A stretch of DNA of 64,000 nucleotides from Hofstenia miamia. Lineage: Eukaryota; Xenacoelomorpha; Acoela. The position numbers were made by a program, and so were the translations under genes. The stretch lies in the NCBI GenBank assembly GCA_004352715.1, contig SCFE01000007.1, forward strand, positions 1,525,377 through 1,589,376. Reading direction: 5' to 3'. Positions 36,101-45,529 of this stretch are shown here, piece by piece (the first letter of the stretch is position 1; each line of letters opens with the position of its first letter). The notes under the pieces are model-generated. The model saw only the letters and a list, made by a program, of their open reading frames with translations, searched no databases and had not been told where the DNA came from.

Positions 36101-37832
36101 ATGTAACATAGAATATCAGACTTAAATTTCTCATTGAAACTAAAAGTGAGCTAGTTTACTGATACTGATTCCCATGTGTTTCTAGGCATTAATTTTTAAA
36201 AAGTAAAAGTTTATATAAAACTCTCACACTTTGAACATTCACTACACATGTATATATGTTTAAATCTTTCAAATTTACGCATTTATTTTATGGAACCAAT
36301 AGTTGGGCCATTGATAAAGTGCAAAGTTGAAAATCCTAATGAGTTAAACTTTTCTACCGCTTATCCATCCATTAAATGAAACTTTTTCTGTTATTCCACA
36401 TCATTTACCATAAGTTACTTATTTGAGATATGCGTTGTCATGCTGCTACCCAACATCACGCAATTTTGTTGGAGAAGTTCGCAAGTTCCGCCATTTTTCT
36501 CCCACATTGTGCACAGATTCAATGACGTATCGTTCAGCAGTGATGGTTTCTCCTGGCTTTTGCCACTTCAACGGCACAGTTCCCATCACCAGTAAAAGCA
36601 AACCGAATAAGTTGTTGATCAGTACCCGGATCTCATCTTCAGTCGCCCATTTGCATAGCATTTCATTCATTGTTGAGGAATTCATTTGGACTAGAAGAGG
36701 CGCAAGCTACACGATCATCTTTATTTTTTGTGAAAGTGTGCTAGGTATCCATACTGAGCAAAATTTTCTTAGGCTACGGTGATTGGTTAAAATCTCGTAA
36801 ACTCTACCAATGGTGATGTCTAGCATCCGATAGTGTTTCTTTCAGCTGCTTCAGAATATCACTAGGTCGTTGACAGCGTTTAAATTCAATGTAGACATAA
36901 GCTTTAAATTGATAGAAAGAAAGGTCTGTTGATAATTATAATGTCGTTGCACTGTGAATAATTCTTTCTAAAAATAAGCGCGTTAATGTGTGCATACAAA
37001 ATAAATATGTACCAACAATATATCGATTAAACTCCAACTAGTTTCTGATTAGTTTATCACAATTAAAAAATTAAACAAACTTGTTGACAAAACACCCACA
37101 CATTCCTAAGACTTTTAAAACATGCCAAATACATGAAGTTGTAGAAAATATATAGGCCGCTTGGACTATTGCCAACGTGTGTTTTCCATTTCAAAAGCGC
37201 TCTCTGAAAATCGTCAGAATCTCATTCTAATTGGCACAATTCTCGATAGATTTATTTTCATTTTTGATTATGAACAATAATTTTTTATTTAAAATTTACA
37301 GTTTAAACTACCCTTTAACTAAATTTAAATGCATCTAAACTGGTTATCACTGCTATGAATTGTAGTCGAGGTTCTAGTAATTTTGATTATTTTAATAGTA
37401 AAGTTATATGCATTTTTTTTCGTGCAATACTTGATTTCATACTCTTTTTGTAGGAACAGCTATTCCAGCAGCTTTTTCGTGGACAAGGTCTTGGCTCTTT
37501 AGGCGCTCTTTCTTCAAATTTCAGTCGTCAATCTGAAAGATCCAACAATGAAACTGAAGAGACAGCTACAAGTACTGCGCGCACTTCAACGTTTACTTCA
37601 GTTCCTGATGCCCCAGTCCTACAGGTAATTCATATATTTCAGTCGATGAGAGTAATTACATCACTTTACATAGGTCTCCGATTTAAATGCCATTATGTCA
37701 AATCTTGCACCTGTATCGGCTTCCTCAGAATCAAATAATCAAGCAAATTCAGCAGATTCGCCTGAAGAAAAACCAAATGAGAAGAAAGAAGAAGCAGAGA
37801 AAGATAATCAGGATAAGATGGACACAGACTGA
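33160..37832 (+). CDS. ADRM1: Proteasomal ubiquitin receptor ADRM1/Rpn13, DEUBAD-less
   Basis: Four exons, 33160-33477, 35910-36035, 37454-37624 and 37674-37832 (TGA), all phase 0, encode 257 residues. Residues about 15-115 form the Pru domain, which in this family docks on proteasome subunit Rpn2 and binds ubiquitin. Diagnostic stretches are [45 protein letters not shown] and KLFFWMQ, continued as [18 protein letters not shown] in exon 2. A linker follows ([20 protein letters not shown], Ser/Thr-rich), then [13 protein letters not shown], equivalent to the segment that precedes the UCH37-binding DEUBAD domain in other animals. Here the protein passes straight into an acidic, Lys-rich tail ending KMDTD, so the roughly 110-residue DEUBAD is absent and length is well below the about 400 usual in vertebrates. 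No DEUBAD-like sequence was found in the introns or 3' flank. Introns are 2432, 1418 and 49 bases. Confidence 0.93.
33515..33557. repeat. (AT)n microsatellite in ADRM1 intron 1
   Basis: Alternating A/T run starting 38 bases after the exon 1 donor, with one G interruption. Confidence 0.95.
33569..34560 (+). repeat. Dispersed repeat copy, with duplicated CTTGCGCTTTGTAC units
   Basis: CTTGCGCTTTGTAC occurs at 33569, 33597 and 33792, with a variant at 33762 and another near 34564. The pairs 33569/33597 and 33762/33792 share the spacer ATTCCCACGCATA / ATCCACGCATA, so a unit of about 42 bases is duplicated 194 bases apart. 33597-33760 and 34430-34560 match 1335-1690. All lies inside ADRM1 intron 1. 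Confidence 0.5.
35238..35622. mobile_element. Diverged hAT-type element, relative of 8937-9455
   Basis: Shares ordered blocks with 8937-9455 (ATTAAAGATATAGTA, GAAGGAAAACTAA, CAAATTTCTGTAGAAATTCC, GTGGACCCC) and ends TTTTGGGAACCACTT. The 5' tip is lost and no target duplication is seen. It lies in ADRM1 intron 1. Confidence 0.7.
36425..36890 (-). pseudogene. Mariner-type transposase relic
   Basis: Minus-strand frames read [19 protein letters not shown], then [14 protein letters not shown], then [19 protein letters not shown] and finally QHDNA. This is the order of the helix-turn-helix end, the WVP linker and the second catalytic Asp block (HDNARPH) of mariner transposases. Stops and frame changes interrupt it. 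It lies antisense in ADRM1 intron 2, with no inverted repeats recognised. Confidence 0.65.
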
Positions 37833-38225
37833 GTGGAAAATATCTATTTTATTATATTTCATATTGTACCTAGAAAAGTTTGGCAAATATTGATGTTATT
37901 TGATAAACACATGCTGTATATCAGTAGTTTTATAATAATGAATTTTAGAATCTTTCTCATTTTATATCCATTTGGATGAAGATTCTTAAGTCAAGGTTGC
38001 TTGAATATCATTTCTTTGCAAGTGCTTAGCAATAGAAATTTGACGTTGCCAGTGTTATCAGTCCACATATCCAAATCAGTTGTATTAAAAATTCTCTGTC
38101 ACAAACTTGTTTTCAGGTATAATCTGTAATTGTGATTTTGGGCGGCCTATGTTACAGTAAAAATTATTAATGAAATTTTTTATGTCCCATTATTAAAATT
38201 TTCAGTTTTTTAATTTCAGCTGCAG

Positions 38226-38758
38226 ATGAGCAGTGGAAGGTTATGGGTACCTCAGTCCAAAACAAGAACTTTTTTGAAGCTTCATCATTTCAATACGTAT
38301 GTGCAACGAGATTCTTTGCAGCAATTGCTGCAAACTATCTTAACCAAAGTATTTCAACCAAATTTAAATGACGTATTAAATGTACGTATTAATAATTATG
38401 CATTTAATATGTAAGAATTATTTTTGTTTACGCTTTAGCCAATTCCTTCAATATTTACTTTTGCAAATAAATAATATATCGCACCGGCATCTTAAATAAA
38501 TGCGCACCTGTATTTACACATTTGAGGTTGATAAGATACTGATAGATTATCATTTTAATATACTTCATTTAATATACGAGCCATTTACAGGAAAAGCCAT
38601 TTGGAAAAACAGCGAAGGCAATTTTACGTCGCACTCTCAACGTAATTTCTAGTTTTCAAAAAAATGAATTTAATCTTTTGGCTTTTGCAAATGTTGAATT
38701 TTTACTCATCTTATTAACTCAAGTTTCGCGAAATTCTTCTGCTAACTTTTGGTTTTAG
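38226..38758 (+). CDS. Putative small two-exon gene, unrecognised
   Basis: Exon 38226-38381 (from ATG, ending at a GTACGT donor) and exon 38591-38758 (after TTTACAG, ending TAG) join in phase 0 to give 107 residues, starting MSSGRLWVPQ and ending SRNSSANFWF. A TTTCAG acceptor lies just before the ATG, so the first exon could instead be internal or follow a 5' UTR intron. No domain is recognised; the second exon is hydrophobic around NLLAFANVEFLLILL. Another frame of the first exon is also open, so coding status is uncertain. Confidence 0.25.
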
Positions 38759-39161
38759 TTCAGCTTTTGGCGCTAAGTCTTATTTGTTTACTTGTTTACT
38801 TAATCCTCTCAGTAGTATTAAACTAAATATTTGCGTTTGTTACAATTGTTCAGTTGGTTTGCAATGCCAGAAACAGGTAACTTGTTTTCTATTACTAATG
38901 GGTTTTGTTCAAATACTTGGCATTAGCGTATATGCAACAACATTATATACGTGACACTAAGAAACATAATTTGACTTTCGTCGCTGTTTTGTTATCGCTA
39001 ACTGCAGTAAGATTTTTTCTTTTAGTTTGGCCAACACTAATTGTTTACTAATAAGTCATAGACGTTTATATGGCTTTGATTTTTTTATAAAAAATTTAAT
39101 TTCTGCATAGCAGAAACTTAAGTATACATATTGCAGCAGTGGAATTTACAGTGCTATAAAG

Positions 39162-39247
39162 TATATATATATATATATATATATATATAATGTATGTATA
39201 TATATATGTATTTATATATATATATATATATTTGTGTATTTATAATG

Positions 39248-39292
<45 letters not shown>
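39162..39292. repeat. (TA)n microsatellite cluster
   Basis: Three (TA)n runs separated by short TGTATG/TTTGTG interruptions; the longest is about 40 bases. Confidence 0.95.
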
Positions 39293-39294
<2 letters not shown>

Positions 39295-39892
39295 GCCGTT
39301 TGTACCATACTAATGGTGAAACTTCATTACAAACGACGAATTCTGAAAAAAATGACTGTTACAAACGATGAATCGCCTTTTTGGGGTTTAAAATTGAGGA
39401 GAATGCAAAATTTTCTAAATTTTTTAGTTAGTGTATCTCAGTACCCTCTCAACAATATATCCTACTGGATTAATGGGTCTAAAAATGTAAAATGAAAAAA
39501 ATTTTTTTTGCTGGTTTTAACAGATATTTGTCGTTTGTAATATCTCAGCGAAAATGCTTGGATCGACTTCGCATCTATTTCATTAGCTTCCAAATTTAAA
39601 ACTACATCTACCAAATTTCTTTAAAGATTTATAGGATATGGTATAATACCTTTGATTACTATGTACTTAACAATATTATATGGTTATTGAAGTTCAGGAC
39701 TTTCGAGTTTGGCTCTAATAAATGGAAGAAGCAATACTGTAATGCATATGATTAAGAAACTGTTAAAATTGCAACATCATTAATATAAAAAAAATTTTTG
39801 GTTGCAAACGGCGAATATTGTTATAAACGGCGTATATATGAGAGAATGATTATAAATGACGAATATAAATGCGGCATTGATTACAAATGACA
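39292..39892. repeat. Array of dispersed ACAAACGACGAAT-type motifs
   Basis: Eight variants of a roughly 15-base motif (consensus TTACAAACGACGAAT) occur in about 600 bases: inverted at 39292-39304 and about 39529-39542; direct at 39326, 39359, 39801, 39821, 39849 and 39880. They cluster at both ends of the interval, bounded outside by (TA)n. This arrangement suggests subterminal repeats of an unknown DNA transposon inserted in or next to TA repeats. Confidence 0.6.
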
Positions 39893-39912
39893 TATATATA
39901 TATATATATATA

Positions 39913-40912
39913 NNNNNNNNNNNNNNNNNNNNNNNNNNNNNNNNNNNNNNNNNNNNNNNNNNNNNNNNNNNNNNNNNNNNNNNNNNNNNNNNNNNNNNNN
40001 NNNNNNNNNNNNNNNNNNNNNNNNNNNNNNNNNNNNNNNNNNNNNNNNNNNNNNNNNNNNNNNNNNNNNNNNNNNNNNNNNNNNNNNNNNNNNNNNNNNN
40101 NNNNNNNNNNNNNNNNNNNNNNNNNNNNNNNNNNNNNNNNNNNNNNNNNNNNNNNNNNNNNNNNNNNNNNNNNNNNNNNNNNNNNNNNNNNNNNNNNNNN
40201 NNNNNNNNNNNNNNNNNNNNNNNNNNNNNNNNNNNNNNNNNNNNNNNNNNNNNNNNNNNNNNNNNNNNNNNNNNNNNNNNNNNNNNNNNNNNNNNNNNNN
40301 NNNNNNNNNNNNNNNNNNNNNNNNNNNNNNNNNNNNNNNNNNNNNNNNNNNNNNNNNNNNNNNNNNNNNNNNNNNNNNNNNNNNNNNNNNNNNNNNNNNN
40401 NNNNNNNNNNNNNNNNNNNNNNNNNNNNNNNNNNNNNNNNNNNNNNNNNNNNNNNNNNNNNNNNNNNNNNNNNNNNNNNNNNNNNNNNNNNNNNNNNNNN
40501 NNNNNNNNNNNNNNNNNNNNNNNNNNNNNNNNNNNNNNNNNNNNNNNNNNNNNNNNNNNNNNNNNNNNNNNNNNNNNNNNNNNNNNNNNNNNNNNNNNNN
40601 NNNNNNNNNNNNNNNNNNNNNNNNNNNNNNNNNNNNNNNNNNNNNNNNNNNNNNNNNNNNNNNNNNNNNNNNNNNNNNNNNNNNNNNNNNNNNNNNNNNN
40701 NNNNNNNNNNNNNNNNNNNNNNNNNNNNNNNNNNNNNNNNNNNNNNNNNNNNNNNNNNNNNNNNNNNNNNNNNNNNNNNNNNNNNNNNNNNNNNNNNNNN
40801 NNNNNNNNNNNNNNNNNNNNNNNNNNNNNNNNNNNNNNNNNNNNNNNNNNNNNNNNNNNNNNNNNNNNNNNNNNNNNNNNNNNNNNNNNNNNNNNNNNNN
40901 NNNNNNNNNNNN
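39913..40912. other. Assembly gap of 1000 N
   Basis: Exactly 1000 N between a (TA)n run and the gypsy pol fragment. Confidence 0.98.
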
Positions 40913-43900
40913 GATTAGAATTCTTGGTAACCATGGGCACCCTGACAGGATGCGAGGGAGCTTCAATGTCGTGCACTGTGGTACATATCAGCAAACAAGT
41001 TACAGGAACGTTTTCAACTTTTAATGGCACTCTGATCAGTTGTAACTGGTGAACTCCAATTTTTACTACAGACGACGACGCATTGAGAACAGTGACGTGC
41101 AATTTTCCTTTGATCACTTTACATAAATCTGGCGAGAAAGAGACTCCGCGGAAGTATTTACCTTTGTGCCCTGCTATCATGACATCCCCGTTAATGCCGG
41201 CATCCGAGGAAACTGCGACCCTCGTCCAGTGCTTCAGCTCAAGGAGTATGGGCTCATCCAGGTCAAAGACGACCAATTGAGTTGCTTCCTGGTCTTTGAT
41301 AGATATAGTGCTGTTCTTGAAATCAATAACACAGGAATTTCATTCCAAAAAATCGTTGCCTAAGATGAGATCGTAGGGTAGATGGTGGTTTGACATGTCT
41401 ACTACCAACAGGTCGACTTTGAAAGGCTCTGAGTGGATTCTTATTGAGGCGTCAGTTAGCTTTCCTTTCAAAGACAGTGGGTTTCCAGAGGCGTCTATCA
41501 ACTTCGCACTAGAGGGATCCAACGAGTCTTGATTGAAACAAAGTTCCTTGCAACATTCGTTGCTGATGATGGAAGCTGCTGCTCCTGTGTCTACTGTGGC
41601 GTTAAAGATATTTCCGTTCACTTCGACTGGTATTAAATTCTTTTGGATTAGCTGAGTGATCACTAAGACGTGGTGATCTTGTGAACGTTTTCCTGGAGGC
41701 AGCGCTCCAACTAATTTAAATCTGGCGATGTGGTAGGCTGATCAGTATCAAGATCGACTAAGTCGTCGACGCACAAGGCTTCATTGGAAGGTTCATCAAC
41801 AATAAAGCCCTCGCCATTGGCAACAAGCTGGATTTTTGCCTTACATTGGGACTTCAAATGTCCTTTGTCTCCACATGTGTAGCATCACACCTATGACAAG
41901 TCAAACATTTTCTTACCAGGCTTTCTGAGTTCAAAATTTTTCGTCCCTGGCACGCTGGAGAATTTCGTAATGTCACTGTTGATACGTTGTGAGTTTTGAA
42001 GCATGTATACCACGCTGATAGCCTTACGGATTATTTCGTGGAGCTGTCCTCAGGATCGCACCTGACTTCCAGCCGATTTCGGATTGATGCAGGGAANNNN
42101 NNNNNNNNNNNNNNNNNNNNNNNNNNNNNNNNNNNNNNNNNNNNNNNNNNNNNNNNNNNNNNNNNNNNNNNNNNNNNNNNNNNNNNNNNNNNNNNNNNNN
42201 NNNNNNNNNNNNNNNNNNNNNNNNNNNNNNNNNNNNNNNNNNNNNNNNNNNNNNNNNNNNNNNNNNNNNNNNNNNNNNNNNNNNNNNNNNNNNNNNNNNN
42301 NNNNNNNNNNNNNNNNNNNNNNNNNNNNNNNNNNNNNNNNNNNNNNNNNNNNNNNNNNNNNNNNNNNNNNNNNNNNNNNNNNNNNNNNNNNNNNNNNNNN
42401 NNNNNNNNNNNNNNNNNNNNNNNNNNNNNNNNNNNNNNNNNNNNNNNNNNNNNNNNNNNNNNNNNNNNNNNNNNNNNNNNNNNNNNNNNNNNNNNNNNNN
42501 NNNNNNNNNNNNNNNNNNNNNNNNNNNNNNNNNNNNNNNNNNNNNNNNNNNNNNNNNNNNNNNNNNNNNNNNNNNNNNNNNNNNNNNNNNNNNNNNNNNN
42601 NNNNNNNNNNNNNNNNNNNNNNNNNNNNNNNNNNNNNNNNNNNNNNNNNNNNNNNNNNNNNNNNNNNNNNNNNNNNNNNNNNNNNNNNNNNNNNNNNNNN
42701 NNNNNNNNNNNNNNNNNNNNNNNNNNNNNNNNNNNNNNNNNNNNNNNNNNNNNNNNNNNNNNNNNNNNNNNNNNNNNNNNNNNNNNNNNNNNNNNNNNNN
42801 NNNNNNNNNNNNNNNNNNNNNNNNNNNNNNNNNNNNNNNNNNNNNNNNNNNNNNNNNNNNNNNNNNNNNNNNNNNNNNNNNNNNNNNNNNNNNNNNNNNN
42901 NNNNNNNNNNNNNNNNNNNNNNNNNNNNNNNNNNNNNNNNNNNNNNNNNNNNNNNNNNNNNNNNNNNNNNNNNNNNNNNNNNNNNNNNNNNNNNNNNNNN
43001 NNNNNNNNNNNNNNNNNNNNNNNNNNNNNNNNNNNNNNNNNNNNNNNNNNNNNNNNNNNNNNNNNNNNNNNNNNNNNNNNNNNNNNNNNNNNNNNNCTGC
43101 AGGGAAGCCTCGACAAATGTACGAGAACAAATCATGTTTGGAATACTCTTTCGACAAACTGCTCAGGCGGAACAGGCGTTCAACTTGGGTTATGTAATTT
43201 CTGATGTCGTCACCAAATTTAAAAGACATGTCGCACAGAAGCGTCTTATATTGGTGTTTTATGTGTGGCGCTTGATAATGGTCTTCAAAGAACCCCACCA
43301 GCATTTGATAGTCGGTTTTGATGTTTCAATCAAGCATCATATACTGGTTGTATGCCAACCCACTAAGGTACAAGGGGAACTGCGACACAGTGGTCTCCTG
43401 CATCGAGGAGGTGAGTTATCCTCTCTTCGACTCAATTTATCCATAGAGTTCTTTAGTTCGTGAATTTGCAACTCAAGAGTGAAAGTTGACTCCAGCATCT
43501 GTCTCTCCATGCGCTGATATGCTACATGTTGAGTGTTCAGCTCAGCTTGTAGGGATTTGACCTGGCGTTCACTCTCCATTCATAGCGCTACTTGCTGTGA
43601 TAACTCATCCCGCAAATGATCAATTTCGGCTAGGTGGACATCGAAGTGAGGCGTGGACTGCTGTTCGCGACCACTAGTGTAACTGCGAGGGCACAGAGGA
43701 ATGGGTGGAGCATTCTGAGTGTTCAATATGCGTCGCAGGTTTCTATGGAATGACGGACTCGTGTTGGCGTTACTATAAGGGATAGTAGAAGCGTTGTGGC
43801 TATCATCCATTCTTTGAACAGTAGGGGAAGTCAGAGGACAAAAGTTCAACAAAGATCCAATGGTGCAAGGGGCAGCGTCCGGGCTACCAGGGCTTGCACA

Positions 43901-44382
43901 GGGGACACTCCGAGAGGGAGGAGTCCCAAAAGTAGGAGAATAAATTACAGTATGACTTGAGCTAGAATCCATGGGGGTAAAAAGAAGAAAACAACAATGT
44001 TCAGAACTGACAATGGGAGCACTCCCATTCACACAAGAACAAAACAAAGATACTTACAAGGGGTAACAGTGATTAGCAGCCCGAAAAGGGAAGGAATGAA
44101 TACGGCAGTACTTGGTAATAAATCCAACAAAGTAAAAAGCACTAGTAGCAAGTAAAACAAACAAGAGATTTAACACAACTGACATCAGCCAAATAAGAAA
44201 CGCAGAATTGGTGTAATCATCCTTCGAGGGTGAGGAAGTTAATGAATACATCAATGGGTGACTTTCCATGAAGTCTCAAAACGATAATACGTACCAAAAC
44301 GAAAACCAACTCGCCACCAAACCATCGAAAGAAAATGACAGGGTTAAACAGCTATCACGTCAGCGTCCTGTCACAGTCGCCA
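40913..44382 (-). mobile_element. Gypsy element copy 1 interior (minus): PBS, gag, protease
   Basis: Read on the minus strand from the LTR at 44383. A primer-binding site TGGCGACTGTGACAGGA follows directly (44382-44366). Gag probably starts MDSSSSHT at 43972, is Ser/Pro-rich then coiled-coil, and is broken by an in-frame TGA at 43580 and later frame changes. A CCHC zinc knuckle (CYTCGDKGHLKSQC) lies at about 41840-41880. Aspartic protease follows (41663-41340) with the DTGAAASI active site and LILGNDFLE. The post-protease part (about 41276-40917) ends at the gap before RT. Nucleic-acid binding, capsid and polyprotein cleavage are the known roles of these domains. The base composition is richer in G+C than the host genes nearby. 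Confidence 0.88.
42097..43096. other. Assembly gap of 1000 N, probably artificial
   Basis: The nine bases before the gap (TGCAGGGAA) are repeated immediately after it, and the gag reading frame continues through that overlap. The two contig ends therefore probably overlap and no sequence is missing. Confidence 0.8.
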
Positions 44383-44529
44383 TGTAGAATCGGTGGCTGG
44401 AGGGAAAACTTAGCTAGAAACTTAATTGACTCCACAAAAGGTTTGGATAGCATTTACTGAACAGCCACGATTCCAGGAAACAGGTTAACAGAAAAATTAT
44501 AACATATAGATGTAACATTGGTAATTCAT
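44383..44529 (-). mobile_element. 5' LTR of gypsy copy 1 (3' end of the LTR only)
   Basis: On the minus strand it ends CCACCGATTCTACA next to the primer-binding site. It matches the last part of the LTRs at 28935-29861 and 49641-50049. The rest is hidden in the following gap. Confidence 0.88.
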
Positions 44530-45529
44530 NNNNNNNNNNNNNNNNNNNNNNNNNNNNNNNNNNNNNNNNNNNNNNNNNNNNNNNNNNNNNNNNNNNNNNN
44601 NNNNNNNNNNNNNNNNNNNNNNNNNNNNNNNNNNNNNNNNNNNNNNNNNNNNNNNNNNNNNNNNNNNNNNNNNNNNNNNNNNNNNNNNNNNNNNNNNNNN
44701 NNNNNNNNNNNNNNNNNNNNNNNNNNNNNNNNNNNNNNNNNNNNNNNNNNNNNNNNNNNNNNNNNNNNNNNNNNNNNNNNNNNNNNNNNNNNNNNNNNNN
44801 NNNNNNNNNNNNNNNNNNNNNNNNNNNNNNNNNNNNNNNNNNNNNNNNNNNNNNNNNNNNNNNNNNNNNNNNNNNNNNNNNNNNNNNNNNNNNNNNNNNN
44901 NNNNNNNNNNNNNNNNNNNNNNNNNNNNNNNNNNNNNNNNNNNNNNNNNNNNNNNNNNNNNNNNNNNNNNNNNNNNNNNNNNNNNNNNNNNNNNNNNNNN
45001 NNNNNNNNNNNNNNNNNNNNNNNNNNNNNNNNNNNNNNNNNNNNNNNNNNNNNNNNNNNNNNNNNNNNNNNNNNNNNNNNNNNNNNNNNNNNNNNNNNNN
45101 NNNNNNNNNNNNNNNNNNNNNNNNNNNNNNNNNNNNNNNNNNNNNNNNNNNNNNNNNNNNNNNNNNNNNNNNNNNNNNNNNNNNNNNNNNNNNNNNNNNN
45201 NNNNNNNNNNNNNNNNNNNNNNNNNNNNNNNNNNNNNNNNNNNNNNNNNNNNNNNNNNNNNNNNNNNNNNNNNNNNNNNNNNNNNNNNNNNNNNNNNNNN
45301 NNNNNNNNNNNNNNNNNNNNNNNNNNNNNNNNNNNNNNNNNNNNNNNNNNNNNNNNNNNNNNNNNNNNNNNNNNNNNNNNNNNNNNNNNNNNNNNNNNNN
45401 NNNNNNNNNNNNNNNNNNNNNNNNNNNNNNNNNNNNNNNNNNNNNNNNNNNNNNNNNNNNNNNNNNNNNNNNNNNNNNNNNNNNNNNNNNNNNNNNNNNN
45501 NNNNNNNNNNNNNNNNNNNNNNNNNNNNN
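44530..45529. other. Assembly gap of 1000 N
   Basis: Exactly 1000 N. It separates the two oppositely oriented gypsy copies, so it must contain or replace LTR sequence of copy 1 and the 5' half of copy 2. Confidence 0.98.

Noticed and set aside
41083-41363. ORFs opposite to gypsy copy 1 protease
   Set aside because: Antisense shadows of the pol frame; the same shadows appear opposite copy 2 at 45848-46447.
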